Assembly: GCA_041687675.1 (NCBI GenBank)
Contig: JAWLBM010000027.1
Coordinates: 1 to 64,000 of the forward strand
Direction of reading: 5' to 3'
Source: JAWLBM01 sp041687675
GTDB taxonomy: Bacteria > Pseudomonadota > Alphaproteobacteria > Rhizobiales > Pleomorphomonadaceae
DNA length: 64,000 nucleotides
Numbering within the stretch: position 1 is the first letter of the stretch; each line of letters starts with the position of its first letter. Shown here piece by piece: positions 35,680 through 45,038 of the stretch. The position numbers and the translations under genes are program-made. The notes beneath the pieces were generated by a model that saw only the letters and a list, made by a program, of their open reading frames with translations, searched no databases and was not told the origin of the DNA.

Positions 35680-37302
35680 TCACTCGAGATGCAACTCCTT
35701 GAAGAAGTCATTGCCCTTGTCGTCGATCACGATGAAGGCCGGGAAATCGACCACGTCGATCTTCCAGACCGCCTCCATGCCGAGTTCGGGGAACTCGACC
35801 ACCTCGACGTGCTTGATGCAGTCCTGCGCGAGGCGCGCGGCCGGGCCGCCGATCGAGCCGAGGTAGAAGCCGCCGTGCCGGGCGCAGGCCTCGCGGACCT
35901 GCCGCGATCGGTTGCCCTTGGCCAGCATCACCATCGAGCCGCCCGCCGCCTGGAACTGGTCGACATAGGCGTCCATGCGCCCGGCGGTGGTCGGGCCGAA
36001 GGACCCGGAGGCGTAGCCCGCCGGGGTCTTTGCCGGGCCGGCGTAGTAGACCGGGTGGTTCTTCATGTAGTCCGGCAGCGGCTCGCCGCGCTCCAGCCGC
36101 TCGCGCAGCCTGGCGTGGGCGAGGTCGCGGGCGACGATCACCGGCCCGGTCAGCGACAGGCGGGTCCGGATCGGGTGCCGGGAGAGTTCCGCGAGGATCT
36201 CCGGCATCGGCCGGGTGAGGTCGATCGGCACCACAGGGCCGCCGAGGGTCGCCTCGTCCACGTCCGGCAGGAAGCGGGCGGGATTGTGCTCGAGTTCCTC
36301 CAGGAACACGCCCTCGCGGGTGATCTTGCCGAGCGCCTGCCGGTCGGCCGAGCAGGAGACGCCGATGCCGATCGGCAGCGAGGCGCCGTGGCGGGGCAGG
36401 CGGACCACCCGGACGTCGTGGCAGAAGTACTTGCCGCCGAACTGGGCGCCGACGCCCGTCGCCTGGGTCGCCCTGAAGATCGCCTCCTCCATCTCGAGGT
36501 CGCGGAAGGCGTGGCCGGCCTCCGAGCCCTGCGTCGGCAGGCCGTCGAGGTAGCGCGTCGAGGCGAGCTTCACCGTCTTCAGCGTCATCTCGGCCGAGGT
36601 GCCGCCGATGACGATCGCGAGGTGGTAGGGCGGGCAGGCGGCGGTGCCGAGGGTGAGGATCTTCTCCTTCAGGAAGGCGAGCATCCGGTCCGGCGTCAGC
36701 AGCGACGGCGTTCCCTGGAACAGGAAGGTCTTGTTGGCCGAGCCGCCGCCCTTGGCGATGAAGAGGAACTTGTAGGCGTCCTCGCCCTCGGCGTAGATCT
36801 CCACCTGGGCGGGCAGGTTGTTGCTGGTGTTGCGCTCCTCGAACATCGAGATCGGGGCGAGCTGCGAATAGCGCAGGTTCTTCTTCAGGTAGGCGTCGAG
36901 CACGCCGCGCGAGACCTGCGCCTCGTCGCCGCCCGGCGTCCAGACCCGCCGGCCCTTCTTGCCCATCACGATCGCCGTGCCGGTGTCCTGGCACATCGGC
37001 AGCACGCCGCCGGCGGCGATGTTGGCGTTCTTGAGGAGGTCGTAGGCGACGAACTTGTCGTTCGAGGTCGCCTCCGGGTCGTCGAGGATCTTCGCCAGTT
37101 GCGCCAGGTGGCCGGGGCGCAAGAGGTGGTTGATGTCGATGAAGGCCGCCTCGGAGAGCAGGCGCAGCGCCTCCGGCTCGACCTTGAGGATCTCCTCGCC
37201 CTCGAAGGTCGCGGTCGACACGTGGTCCGAGGTCAGCCTGCGCCAGGGCGTCGCGTCCGGGGCGAGCGGGAACAGGCCGGTGGCGATCTTGGGCTCGGAC
37301 AT
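35680..37302 (-). CDS. fumA: Class I fumarate hydratase (iron-sulphur, single chain)
   Basis: A 540-residue class I fumarase, [4Fe-4S]-dependent, interconverting fumarate and malate in the TCA cycle. Both halves of the dimeric type are fused in one chain: the N-terminal alpha part (MCQDTGTAIVMG; GTAACPPYHLAIVIGG) and the C-terminal beta part (SGSFGPTTAGRMD; GNRSRQV), with conserved Cys in MCQDTG, TAACPP and GVSCSAD as cluster ligands. The length matches FumA/FumB-type enzymes. A single-gene unit, divergent from the DUF305 gene. Confidence 0.94.
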   Translation of the reverse strand: MSEPKIATGLFPLAPDATPWRRLTSDHVSTATFEGEEILKVEPEALRLLSEAAFIDINHLLRPGHLAQLAKILDDPEATSNDKFVAYDLLKNANIAAGGVLPMCQDTGTAIVMGKKGRRVWTPGGDEAQVSRGVLDAYLKKNLRYSQLAPISMFEERNTSNNLPAQVEIYAEGEDAYKFLFIAKGGGSANKTFLFQGTPSLLTPDRMLAFLKEKILTLGTAACPPYHLAIVIGGTSAEMTLKTVKLASTRYLDGLPTQGSEAGHAFRDLEMEEAIFRATQATGVGAQFGGKYFCHDVRVVRLPRHGASLPIGIGVSCSADRQALGKITREGVFLEELEHNPARFLPDVDEATLGGPVVPIDLTRPMPEILAELSRHPIRTRLSLTGPVIVARDLAHARLRERLERGEPLPDYMKNHPVYYAGPAKTPAGYASGSFGPTTAGRMDAYVDQFQAAGGSMVMLAKGNRSRQVREACARHGGFYLGSIGGPAARLAQDCIKHVEVVEFPELGMEAVWKIDVVDFPAFIVIDDKGNDFFKELHLE

Positions 37303-37509
37303 GGGAACGCGTCTCCGTATGCGGCGTGGTCGACCTCGGCCCTTCTATCCCGCTGCCGCCGGCGCGCCAAGCAGCCGCGGCCGCGACCTTCGGCGGAGCC
37401 CCGCCGGGAGCCCCGGCCGCCCGGCGGATGCGGCATCGCGGCCACTTGCGCCGCCGCCGCGGGATCCCATCTTGGGGGGCTCTTCAACTCTCGACGGAGA
37501 CCCCGTTCC

Positions 37510-37881
37510 ATGATCCTCCGCCTCACGGCCGCCGCCCTCCTCGCCGCCGGCCTCGCGACCGCCCCGGCCCTCGCCCAGGATAGCCATTCCGGCCACTCCG
37601 CCCATGGCTCGGAGATGCCCGCCGGCACTGCCGCCGAGGCCTATGCGGCCGCCAACGCGGCGATGCACGAGGCGATGGCCATCGAGTTCTCCGGCGACGC
37701 CGACGTCGACTTCGTCCGCGGCATGATCGCCCACCACGAGGGCGCCATCGCCATGGCGAAGATCCTCAAGGCGCACGGCAAGGACCCCTGGCTGCTGACG
37801 CTCGCCGACGAGATCATCATCGCCCAGGAGAAGGAGGTCGCCGACATGCAGGCCTGGCTGAAGGAGAAGGGGCTGGAGTGA
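37510..37881 (+). CDS. DUF305 family secreted protein
   Basis: A 123-residue exported protein. Signal peptide 1-23 (cut after ALA-Q), then a His-rich stretch (DSHSGHSAHGSEM) and the DUF305 four-helix core with MIAHHEGAIAMA (His75, His76). DUF305 proteins are ferritin-like in fold and frequently found with copper-resistance genes; metal binding is likely but unproven. ATG 37510 is preceded by GGAG at ten bases. No copper genes are adjacent. Confidence 0.88.
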   Translation: MILRLTAAALLAAGLATAPALAQDSHSGHSAHGSEMPAGTAAEAYAAANAAMHEAMAIEFSGDADVDFVRGMIAHHEGAIAMAKILKAHGKDPWLLTLADEIIIAQEKEVADMQAWLKEKGLE

Positions 37882-38297
37882 CGAATCCGGCGGCGACGCC
37901 AAGGGATTGCCCCGGCGGGATTTTCCGCCGCTGTTGAGATAATGATTCAACCCGGGCGGGGCCAGGCGCCCCCGCCCTGGTCGCGACGACCGGTCGGCCG
38001 GCAGGTCCGCCGGCCGCGGTCCCCGTCACCGCGTGCCGGGCGGGGCCGCACCCTCCCCGTTGCCCCGGCAGGGTCGCCAGCCGCCACGTAGCCGCCGGGG
38101 TTGCCAACCCCCTCCCAACACCGTCATCCCGGCGAAAGCCGGGATCCAGTTCCCGCCAAGGCATTGGCTGATCTCACGTTTTCTGGATCCCGGCTTTCGC
38201 CGGGATGACGGCGTGCATGCGTCGGCCGGTCCGTGCCGCCCGCGCGTTTTCCCGGTCCCGGCTCTCGCCCGGACGACGGGGCTGCGTGCGATGCCGG
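37882..38297. other. Intergenic region with hairpins and a palindromic repeat
   Basis: No gene. It contains two GC hairpins after the DUF305 gene (37913-37930, CGGCGG/CCGCCG; 37954-37977, 8-bp stem), neither with a T-tract, and copy 3 of the family-1 palindromic repeat. A degenerate half-arm (TCCCGGCTCTCGCCCGGACGA-like) lies near 38250. Confidence 0.5.
38121..38211. repeat. Palindromic intergenic repeat, family 1, copy 3
   Basis: Arms 38121-38149 and 38183-38211 (29 bases each) are perfect inverted copies and share the core of the elements at 13482 and 21496. The spacer is 33 bases and unrelated. Confidence 0.9.
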
Positions 38298-38798
38298 TCA
38301 GTCCTCGAGGTAGTCCGCGCACCTCGGCCCGGGTTGGTCGCCCCAGGGCATGATCGGCACGGTCGAGGTGGAGTTCTTGGGGCTGCCCTCGATCAGCTTG
38401 TCGGAGTAGACGAGGTAGACCAGCACGTTGCGCTTGACGTCGCAGCCGCGGACGATCTGCATCTTCTTGAACAGGATCGAGCGGCGCTCGCGGTACATGT
38501 CCGAGCCCTGCTCGAAGCTGTCCTTGAAGGAGATCGGCCCCACCTGGCGGCAGGCGAGCGAGATGTCGGAGACCTCCTCCGCGACGCCCAGCATCCCCTC
38601 GACGCCGCCCTTCTCGGGCACCGTGTAGTGGCAGGCGACGCCCTCCACCACCGGGTCGTCGATGGCGTAGACGGCCAGCTTGTGGTCCGGCGTCAGGAAC
38701 TTCCATACCGTCGACCGCTTGAAGATCAGGTCCTGGGCGAGCGCCGGGCCGGCGGCAAGCGCGAGCGCGAGGGCGGCGACTGCGAGGCGGGCGAACAT
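38298..38798 (-). CDS. creA: CreA family secreted protein
   Basis: A 166-residue CreA protein. Signal peptide 1-21 (AGPALA-QD) and the CreA domain with FKRSTVWKFLTPDHKLAVYAIDDP and conserved cysteines (VACHYT, SLACRQ, RGCDV) are plain. CreA is widespread in proteobacteria but its function is unknown. The start at 38798 gives the signal peptide; the open frame upstream is the antisense of the gltX 3' end. It lies 86 bases after gltX on the same strand. Confidence 0.9.
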   Translation of the reverse strand: MFARLAVAALALALAAGPALAQDLIFKRSTVWKFLTPDHKLAVYAIDDPVVEGVACHYTVPEKGGVEGMLGVAEEVSDISLACRQVGPISFKDSFEQGSDMYRERRSILFKKMQIVRGCDVKRNVLVYLVYSDKLIEGSPKNSTSTVPIMPWGDQPGPRCADYLED

Positions 38799-38884
38799 GG
38801 GCACGGGTCTCCGGTTGTGCGTCTCTGGCTCGTCAGATGGGGACGCATCGGGCCCGACACAAATGCCGGCGGCCGCGTCCCGGT

Positions 38885-40255
38885 TCAGCGGAGGCGGGCG
38901 AGGGCCCGCTCGCGGCCGATCAGCGGCAGCAGCGCCGCCATCTCCGGGCCGTGGTCGAGGCCGGTCAGCGCGCGCCGCAGCGGCAGGAAAAGGTCGCGGC
39001 CCTTTCGGCCGGTCGCCGCCTTCACGGCGCCGGTCCAGGCGCGGAAGGTGTCCGCGTCGTAGGGCTCCGCAGGCAGCAGCGCCGCCGCCTCGGCGAGGAA
39101 CGCCCGGTCGGCCGGGTCGACCGCCGGATCGATCTCTCCGGCCACCACGCGCCACCAGGTCGCGGCATCCCGGACCCGCTCGCAGTTGCCGGAGACGGCC
39201 GCCCAGAAGGCCGGGTCCGCGGGGATCCCCAACTCTTCCAGCCGCGGCGCCACCGCCTCGAGGGGCAGCCGGTGCACCATTCTCGCGTTGAGCGCGGCGA
39301 GTTCGGCCGGGTCGAAGCGCGCCGGCGAGCGCGACACGGAGGCAAGGTCGAAGCCCTCGGCAAGCGCCGCGAGGTCCGGCACCGGCTCGGCCGGATGGCT
39401 GGTGCCGAGGGTGGCGGCGAGCACCGCCACCGCCATCGGCTCGTAGCCTTCCGCCCGCAGGGAGCGGAGCGACAGCGCGCCGGTGCGCTTCGACAGCGCC
39501 TCCCCGCCCGCGTCGGCGAGCAGGTTGTGGTGGCCGAAGGCGGGCACACGGCCGCCGATCGCCTCGAACAGCGCGATCTGCACGCCGGTGTTGGTGACGT
39601 GGTCCTCGCCGCGGACCACGTGGGTGATGCCGAGGTCGAGGTCGTCCACCACCGAGGGCAGCGTGTAGAGCCAGGTCCCGTCCTCGCGCACCAGCACCGG
39701 GTCGGAGAGCGAGGCGAGGTCGACCGTCTCCTCGCCGCGGCAGAGGTCGTGCCATCTCGCCTCGGTCCGGCGCGGCGCGAAGGGGTCGCCGTCGTGGTTC
39801 GGCAGCAGGAAGCGCCAGTGCGGCCGCCGGCCCTCGGCCTCCAGCCGGGCGCGATCCTCCGCGGAGAGGCGCAGCGCCGCCCGGTCGTAGACCGGGGGCA
39901 GGCCGCGCAGCCGCCGCCGCGCGCGGGCGCGCTCCAGCTCCTCGGCAGTCTCGTAGGCCGGATAGAGAAGCCCGCGCGCCTTGAGGTCCTCGGCCACGGC
40001 GGCGTGCCGGGCGGCGCGCGCCGTCTGGCGCACCGTCTCGTCCGGGCGGATGCCGAGCCAGGCGAGGTCCTCGACTATCGCCGCGGCGAAGGCCTCGGTG
40101 GAGCGGGCGGTGTCGGTGTCGTCCAGCCTCAGGATGAACCGCCCGCCGGAGCGTATCGCCAGCATCGCGTTGAACAGCGCGGTGCGCGCGTTGCCGATGT
40201 GGAGATAGCCCGTCGGCGAGGGCGCGAAGCGGACGGTGACAGGGGACTGGCTCAT
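38885..40255 (-). CDS. gltX: Glutamyl-tRNA synthetase (second type, GluRS2-like)
   Basis: A 456-residue class I synthetase that attaches glutamate to tRNA. The HIGH box is HIGN (19-22) after RFAPSPTGYL; the KMSKS loop reads LSKRTGA (near 255), typical of the second alphaproteobacterial GluRS, some of which charge mainly tRNA-Gln for later amidation by GatCAB. The anticodon-binding region is at the C-terminus. It should not be mistaken for the shorter GluQ enzyme, because the full C-terminal domain is present. Whether it is the only GluRS cannot be told here. Confidence 0.9.
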   Translation of the reverse strand: MSQSPVTVRFAPSPTGYLHIGNARTALFNAMLAIRSGGRFILRLDDTDTARSTEAFAAAIVEDLAWLGIRPDETVRQTARAARHAAVAEDLKARGLLYPAYETAEELERARARRRLRGLPPVYDRAALRLSAEDRARLEAEGRRPHWRFLLPNHDGDPFAPRRTEARWHDLCRGEETVDLASLSDPVLVREDGTWLYTLPSVVDDLDLGITHVVRGEDHVTNTGVQIALFEAIGGRVPAFGHHNLLADAGGEALSKRTGALSLRSLRAEGYEPMAVAVLAATLGTSHPAEPVPDLAALAEGFDLASVSRSPARFDPAELAALNARMVHRLPLEAVAPRLEELGIPADPAFWAAVSGNCERVRDAATWWRVVAGEIDPAVDPADRAFLAEAAALLPAEPYDADTFRAWTGAVKAATGRKGRDLFLPLRRALTGLDHGPEMAALLPLIGRERALARLR

Positions 40256-40310
40256 GGCGCCCGTCCATATCGCGTTGCCGGCCGGGCGGCAACGGCGGCT
40301 CCGGGACGGC

Positions 40311-40871
40311 TCAGATGAACAGCTTGTCGTCCTCGTCGGGGCGGCGGGGCGGCGCCGCTCGCCCGGCCGGGGCAGCTCCCCCCGGCGGCGGCGGGCGCAG
40401 GCCCCCGTGGGCGCCGGCCGGCAGCGGCACCGCCCGCCCGTTGCGGCGGACGTAGGTGGTCTGGCCGAGCGCCAGGCGGCGGACCCGGTCGTAGAGCACC
40501 CGCGCGGAGACCGGCTTCACGATGAAGTCGTTGGCGCCGAGCCTCACCGCCGACAGCACGTGGCGCCGGTCGCTGTGGGCGGAGAGGAACACCACCGCCT
40601 GGGTGGCGATCCGGTCGTCCGGGCTGGTGCGGATGCGGTCGAGCAGGGTCACCCCGGTGCCGCCCGGCACGCCGAGGTTCCAGTCGAGGAGCAGCACGTC
40701 CGGCCGGTGCCGCAGGAGCATCTCCCAGCCGTCCTCCGGCGTCGTCGCGTCGACGATGTCGCGCACGCCGAGGCCGGTCAGCATGGTGCGGACGAGGCGG
40801 CGGAAATAGGCGTTGTCGTCGACCACGCCGAAGCGCAGGCCGTCGAGGGCCGTGTAGGTGTTGATCGCCAT
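40311..40871 (-). CDS. Response regulator (receiver domain with disordered tail)
   Basis: A 186-residue two-component receiver protein. The acidic pair D18/D19, phospho-acceptor D63 (LLLDWNL), the Ser/Thr switch (FLSAHS) and Lys119 (IVKPV) are all present. Instead of a DNA-binding domain the C-terminus is a Pro/Arg/Ala-rich tail, so it is likely to act by protein contact, like CheY-type regulators. No histidine kinase is adjacent. The ATG at 40871 (MAINTYTALDG) is chosen over an in-frame start at 40946 by family fit. Confidence 0.86.
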   Translation of the reverse strand: MAINTYTALDGLRFGVVDDNAYFRRLVRTMLTGLGVRDIVDATTPEDGWEMLLRHRPDVLLLDWNLGVPGGTGVTLLDRIRTSPDDRIATQAVVFLSAHSDRRHVLSAVRLGANDFIVKPVSARVLYDRVRRLALGQTTYVRRNGRAVPLPAGAHGGLRPPPPGGAAPAGRAAPPRRPDEDDKLFI

Positions 40872-41124
40872 GGTCGCAGGGCTCTCCCGGCCGTTCCGCT
40901 GACACGGGAATCGGCCGCCCTCCGCCCCGCGGCCGGAAGGGTACATTCCAGTGTGCAGGATTTCAAAGGCGAACCGCGGTCCGCGGCGACGGGTGGCGGG
41001 CGGCCTGGCCGGCGGCCGGAGTGCCCTCCCCGTTTTCCGGCAAGGCAGGCTCGGGCCGTGCGGAGGCGACGTCGCGCGGGGCCGCCCGACCCCGGGCCAT
41101 CGACGGCGGCCCTCGCGCTCCTGT

Positions 41125-41481
41125 TCAGCGCGAGAGGCCCTTCTCGCGCAGCGCGGCCTCGTAGGCGGCCATCTTGCCGTCCACCCCCTCGCCGAGTTCG
41201 CGCAGGTAGCTCCAGGTGAAGATGCCGGTGTCGTGCAGGTCGTCGAAGCGCAGCCGCACCGCGTAGGATCCGACCGGCGCGACGGCGAGGATCTCCACGT
41301 TGCGCTTGCCGGCGACCAGCTTCTTCTGGTCCGGGGCGTGGCCCTGCACCTCGGCCGAGGGGGATTCCACCCTGAGGAGCTCCGCCGGGATCGAATAGCT
41401 CGCCCCGTCGTCGAAGCTGACGGTGAGGGTCCGCCGGTCCTTCGACAGGCGGATCTCGGTCGGCCAGGGTGCGGCGGTCAT
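41125..41481 (-). CDS. DUF971 / GBBH-like N-terminal domain protein
   Basis: A 118-residue protein consisting only of the DUF971 domain (gamma-butyrobetaine hydroxylase-like N-terminal zinc-fold region): WPTEIRLSKDRRTLTVSFDDG ... LRFDDLHDTGIFTWSYLRELG. Stand-alone members occur next to Fe-S or Mrp genes in some bacteria; the role is not defined. Cys/His zinc ligands of the longer family are not evident. It starts four bases after the stop of the dehydrogenase gene, so they form one operon. Confidence 0.87.
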   Translation of the reverse strand: MTAAPWPTEIRLSKDRRTLTVSFDDGASYSIPAELLRVESPSAEVQGHAPDQKKLVAGKRNVEILAVAPVGSYAVRLRFDDLHDTGIFTWSYLRELGEGVDGKMAAYEAALREKGLSR

Positions 41482-41485
41482 CGGC

Positions 41486-42367
41486 TCAGCCCTTCTTCGG
41501 CGTCTCGAGCCTGGCGATCAGGCTCGAGGTGTCCCAGCGCCGGCCACCCATCAGCTGCACGTCGCCGTAGAACTGGTCGACGAGCGCCGTCACCGGCAGG
41601 CGCGCCTGCGAGGCCTTGGCCTGGTCCAGCACGATGCCGAGGTCCTTGCGCATCCAGTCGACGGCGAATCCGAAGGAGAATTCGCCCTCGTTCATCGTCT
41701 TCCAGCGGTTCTCCATCTGCCAGGACTGGGCTGCCCCCTTGGAGATGACGCCGATCACCTTCTCGATGTCGAGCCCGTTGCGCTTGCCGAAGTGGATCGC
41801 CTCGGCGAGCCCCTGCACCAGGCCGGCGATGGCGATCTGGTTGACCATCTTGGTCAGCTGGCCGGCGCCGGACGGCCCCATCAGGCCGACCATCTTCGCG
41901 AACGAGCGGATCACCGGATCGGCGCGGTCGAAGACCTCCTGCTCGCCGCCGACCATCACCGTGAGCGCACCGTTCTCGGCGCCGGCCTGGCCGCCGGAGA
42001 CCGGCGCGTCGAGGAAGTGGATGCCGTGCTCGCGGGCCGCACCGTCGAGATCGCGGGCGACGTGGGCGCTGGCGGTGGTGTGGTCGACGAAGATCGCGCC
42101 CGGCTTCATGCCCGAGAAGGCGCCCTCGGAGCCGACCGTCACATGGCGGAGATCGTCGTCGTTGCCGACGCAGGCGAAGACGAAGTCGGCGCCCTCGGCC
42201 GCCTCGCGCGGGGTGGCGCGGAAGGTCCCGCCGAACTTCTGGACCCAGGCCTCGGCCTTCGCGGTGGTGCGGTTGTAGACGGTGGTCTCGTGGCCGCCCC
42301 GGGTGGCGAGGTGCCCCGCCATGGGAAAGCCCATTACGCCGAGCCCGATGAATGCAACCTTGGCCAT
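41486..42367 (-). CDS. 3-hydroxyisobutyrate dehydrogenase-family NAD(P)-dependent oxidoreductase
   Basis: A 293-residue beta-hydroxyacid dehydrogenase. The Rossmann motif GLGVMGFPMAGHL is at 8-20, the substrate-binding DAPVSGGQAGAENG near 120, the catalytic Lys region KMVNQIAIAG near 170, and the C-terminal KDLGIVLDQA. The family covers 3-hydroxyisobutyrate, tartronate-semialdehyde and related reductases; substrate is not decided by sequence. The ATG at 42367 follows AGAAGAGG. It is first of an operon with the DUF971 gene and divergent from adenine deaminase. Confidence 0.9.
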   Translation of the reverse strand: MAKVAFIGLGVMGFPMAGHLATRGGHETTVYNRTTAKAEAWVQKFGGTFRATPREAAEGADFVFACVGNDDDLRHVTVGSEGAFSGMKPGAIFVDHTTASAHVARDLDGAAREHGIHFLDAPVSGGQAGAENGALTVMVGGEQEVFDRADPVIRSFAKMVGLMGPSGAGQLTKMVNQIAIAGLVQGLAEAIHFGKRNGLDIEKVIGVISKGAAQSWQMENRWKTMNEGEFSFGFAVDWMRKDLGIVLDQAKASQARLPVTALVDQFYGDVQLMGGRRWDTSSLIARLETPKKG

Positions 42368-42499
42368 CCTCTTCTCCCTGCCTCGCGGCGAACGTCGCCT
42401 TGCGGCCTGTTTAGACCCTCGCGGCCGGCTTGTCAGGACGCTCTTTCGCACTGCCCTGCCGAAGCGCTAGGCTTGCCGCAACGCAATCGAGGAGCCGTC

Positions 42500-44296
42500 A
42501 TGACCGCTTTCCCGAGTTGGGCCGACACCGCCCCCCGCCTGGTCGACGTCGCCACCGGCCGCAGCCCGGCCGACATGGTGGTGCGCGGCGGGCGCTGGGT
42601 GAACGTGCATACCCGCGAGGTGCTGTCCGGCTTCGACGTGGCGATCGCGGCCGGCCGCTTCGCGGCGATCGCGCCGGATCTTTCCTATGCGATCGGCCCC
42701 GGCACCGAGGTGATCGACGCGGACGGCCGCTTCATGGTCCCGGGGCTCTGCGACGCGCACATGCACGTCGAGAGCGGGATGGTGACGGCGACCGAGTTCG
42801 CCCGCGCGGTGATTCCGCACGGCACCACGTCGATGTTCGTCGACCCGCACGAGATCGCCAATGTGCTGGGCCTCGCCGGCGTGCGGCTGATGCACGACGA
42901 GGCGCTGACGCTGCCGGTGAACATGTTCGTCCAGATGCCGTCCTGCGTGCCCTCCGCGCCCGGCCTCGAGACTGCCGGCGCCTCGATCGGCCCGGCAGAG
43001 GTGGCCGAGGCGATGGCCTGGCCCGGCATCGTCGGCCTCGGCGAGATGATGAACTTCCCCGGCGTCGCGGCCGGCGACGGCAAGATGCTCGAGGAGATCG
43101 CCCGGACCATGCGGGCGGGCAAGACCGTCGGCGGCCACTACGCCTCGCCGGACCTCGGCCGCCCCTTCCTCGGCTATGTCGCCGGCGGCCCCGCCGACGA
43201 CCACGAGGGCACCCGGCTGGAGGACTGCCTCGCCCGCGCCCGGCTCGGCATGCGGCCGATGATGCGGCTCGGCTCGGCCTGGTACGACGTCGCCACCCAG
43301 ATCCGCGCGATCACCGAGATGGGCCTCGACCCGCGCAGCTTCATCCTGTGCACCGACGACAGCCACTCCGGCACGATCGTCCACGAGGGCCACATGAACC
43401 GGGTGGTGCGGCACGCGGTCGCCCAGGGCTGCCCGCCGCTTGTCGCGCTGCAGATGGCGACCCTCAACACCGCCCAGCACTTCGGCCTCGAGTGCGAGAT
43501 CGGCTCCATCACGCCCGGGCGCCGGGCGGACATGATCCTCACCTCCGACCTCGTCGCGCTGCCGGTCGAGACCGTGGTCGCCCGCGGCCGGGTGCTCGCC
43601 GAGAACGGGCGGCTCTTGGTCGACATCCCGCCCTACCCCTACCCGGACAGCGTGCGCGGGACGGTGCGGGTGGGCCGGGCCCTCTCGGCGGACGACTTCC
43701 GGATCGAGGCGCCGGCGGGGCGCAACAGCGTCACCGCCCGCGTGATCGGGGTGATCGAGAACCAGGCGCCGACGCGGTCGCTGACCATGACCCTGCCGGT
43801 CGAGAACGGCCTTGTCTCCGCCGACCCGGCGGCGGACGTCTGCCAGATCGCCCTCGTCGAGCGGCACCGCGGCACCGGCGAGGTGGTGAACGCCCTCGTC
43901 TCCGGCTTCGGCTACGACCGGCCCTGCGCCGTCGCCTCCACGGTCGCCCACGACAGCCACCACATGATCGTGGTGGGCACCTCCCGGGAGGACATGGCGA
44001 TGGCGGCGAACCGGCTTGCCGAGGTCGGCGGCGGAGCGGTGGTGATCTCGCAGGGACGCGAGCTCGCCCTCGTCGAGATGCCCATCGCCGGGCTGATGTC
44101 GGAGGAGCGCGCCGAGGTGGTGGCCGGCAAGGCCGCCCGCCTGATCGCAGCCATGGCCGAGTGCGGCTGCCGCCTCAACAATGCCTACATGCAGCATTCT
44201 CTTCTTGCCCTTGTCGTGATTCCGGAGCTCAGGATCTCCGACATGGGCCTCGTCGACGTGGCGCGCTTCGAGCGCGTGGATCTTTTCGCGGATTGA
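42500..44296 (+). CDS. ade: Adenine deaminase
   Basis: A 598-residue amidohydrolase-family adenine deaminase converting adenine to hypoxanthine and ammonia. The metal-binding DAHMHVESG (near 86), the PHGTTSMFVDPHEIANVLG segment, GHYASPDL, and TDDSHSGTI fit the enzyme, and the C-terminal domain (NALVSGFGYDRP ... CAVASTVAHDSHHM) is characteristic of Ade. GAGGAG precedes the ATG at 42500 by about six bases. It is a single gene divergent from the dehydrogenase. No purine regulator or transporter is next to it. Confidence 0.94.
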   Translation: MTAFPSWADTAPRLVDVATGRSPADMVVRGGRWVNVHTREVLSGFDVAIAAGRFAAIAPDLSYAIGPGTEVIDADGRFMVPGLCDAHMHVESGMVTATEFARAVIPHGTTSMFVDPHEIANVLGLAGVRLMHDEALTLPVNMFVQMPSCVPSAPGLETAGASIGPAEVAEAMAWPGIVGLGEMMNFPGVAAGDGKMLEEIARTMRAGKTVGGHYASPDLGRPFLGYVAGGPADDHEGTRLEDCLARARLGMRPMMRLGSAWYDVATQIRAITEMGLDPRSFILCTDDSHSGTIVHEGHMNRVVRHAVAQGCPPLVALQMATLNTAQHFGLECEIGSITPGRRADMILTSDLVALPVETVVARGRVLAENGRLLVDIPPYPYPDSVRGTVRVGRALSADDFRIEAPAGRNSVTARVIGVIENQAPTRSLTMTLPVENGLVSADPAADVCQIALVERHRGTGEVVNALVSGFGYDRPCAVASTVAHDSHHMIVVGTSREDMAMAANRLAEVGGGAVVISQGRELALVEMPIAGLMSEERAEVVAGKAARLIAAMAECGCRLNNAYMQHSLLALVVIPELRISDMGLVDVARFERVDLFAD

Positions 44297-44385
44297 TAGG
44301 TTATGATGCCGGTGAACGAGGTGGCCGCTCCGCGGCAGACTGTATCTTTTGCGGCGCCGCCGCTGCGCCTGAACGGAGAACCATC

Positions 44386-44655
44386 ATGAAGAAGATCTTT
44401 CTCGTTTCCGCCATGGCGATCGGCCTTGCCGCGTGCAACCAGACGGCCAGCCAGCAGCGCGTCACCACCGGCGCCGCCGTGGGTGCGCTGGGCGGCGCGG
44501 GCGTCGGCGCCCTGGTCGACGGCGGCAGGGGCGCGGCCATCGGTGCCGTCGCCGGCGGAATCGGCGGCGCGGCGGTCGCCGGCGCGACCGACCCGGGCGA
44601 CCAGTGCTACGCCTACGACCGCTACGGCAACCGCATCGTTGTCGCCTGCCCCTGA
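44386..44655 (+). CDS. Glycine-zipper lipoprotein
   Basis: An 89-residue lipoprotein. The lipobox IGLAAC (Cys17) follows a basic start and a short hydrophobic core. Residues 28-68 are a glycine-zipper with repeated GAAVGALGGAGVGAL-type pattern, as in SlyB/Rick-17kDa-like outer-membrane lipoproteins. The C-terminus has CYAYDRYGNRIVVACP with two Cys. GGAGAA precedes the ATG. It is followed by a strong terminator. Expected location is the outer membrane; function is unknown. Confidence 0.85.
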   Translation: MKKIFLVSAMAIGLAACNQTASQQRVTTGAAVGALGGAGVGALVDGGRGAAIGAVAGGIGGAAVAGATDPGDQCYAYDRYGNRIVVACP

Positions 44656-44684
44656 GCATCGCAGCGACCGACGGACATCGGACG

Positions 44685-44708
44685 GGGCCGCCTTCGGGCG
44701 GCCCTTTT
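44685..44708 (+). terminator. Intrinsic terminator after the lipoprotein gene
   Basis: Stem GGGCCGCC/GGCGGCCC (8 bp) closed by a TTCG tetraloop and followed by TTTT. The most convincing intrinsic terminator in the window. Confidence 0.88.
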
Positions 44709-45038
44709 CGTCGGTGCCTGGCCGCGTCCGGGGTGTTGTAGTTCGGCAACGATCCGTTCACGAATTCCATTTCGCGAGTGCCCCTCCGTCCCCCCGCCTT
44801 GTCGCCGGGCCGGAACGCCCGCACTCTGGCCGGGCGTCGTCGTAGGGAGTACCGGCTGGCGCCGGTGCGGCGCTCGATCCGGCCGACCGCCCTCCGGGCG
44901 GTGGCGCGGTTCCAGGGCGACGGACGTGCTGCAGAAGCTCGATCATCAACCGAAGGCCGGGGTAGCGCGCGGTCGTCCGCTCCGCTGCCGACACGGCCGG
45001 GGCGGTGCGGTCGCGGGCGCATGGGGCGGAGCGCGGCG
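44709..45038. other. Intergenic region before the second response regulator
   Basis: About 330 bases without a gene I can support. The frame of the downstream regulator is open through it, but the residues are Arg/Pro-rich and unlike receiver proteins. A promoter for the regulator must lie here; none is clear. Confidence 0.45.

Noticed and set aside
37913..37930. Terminator after the DUF305 gene
   Set aside because: Only six base pairs and no T-tract.
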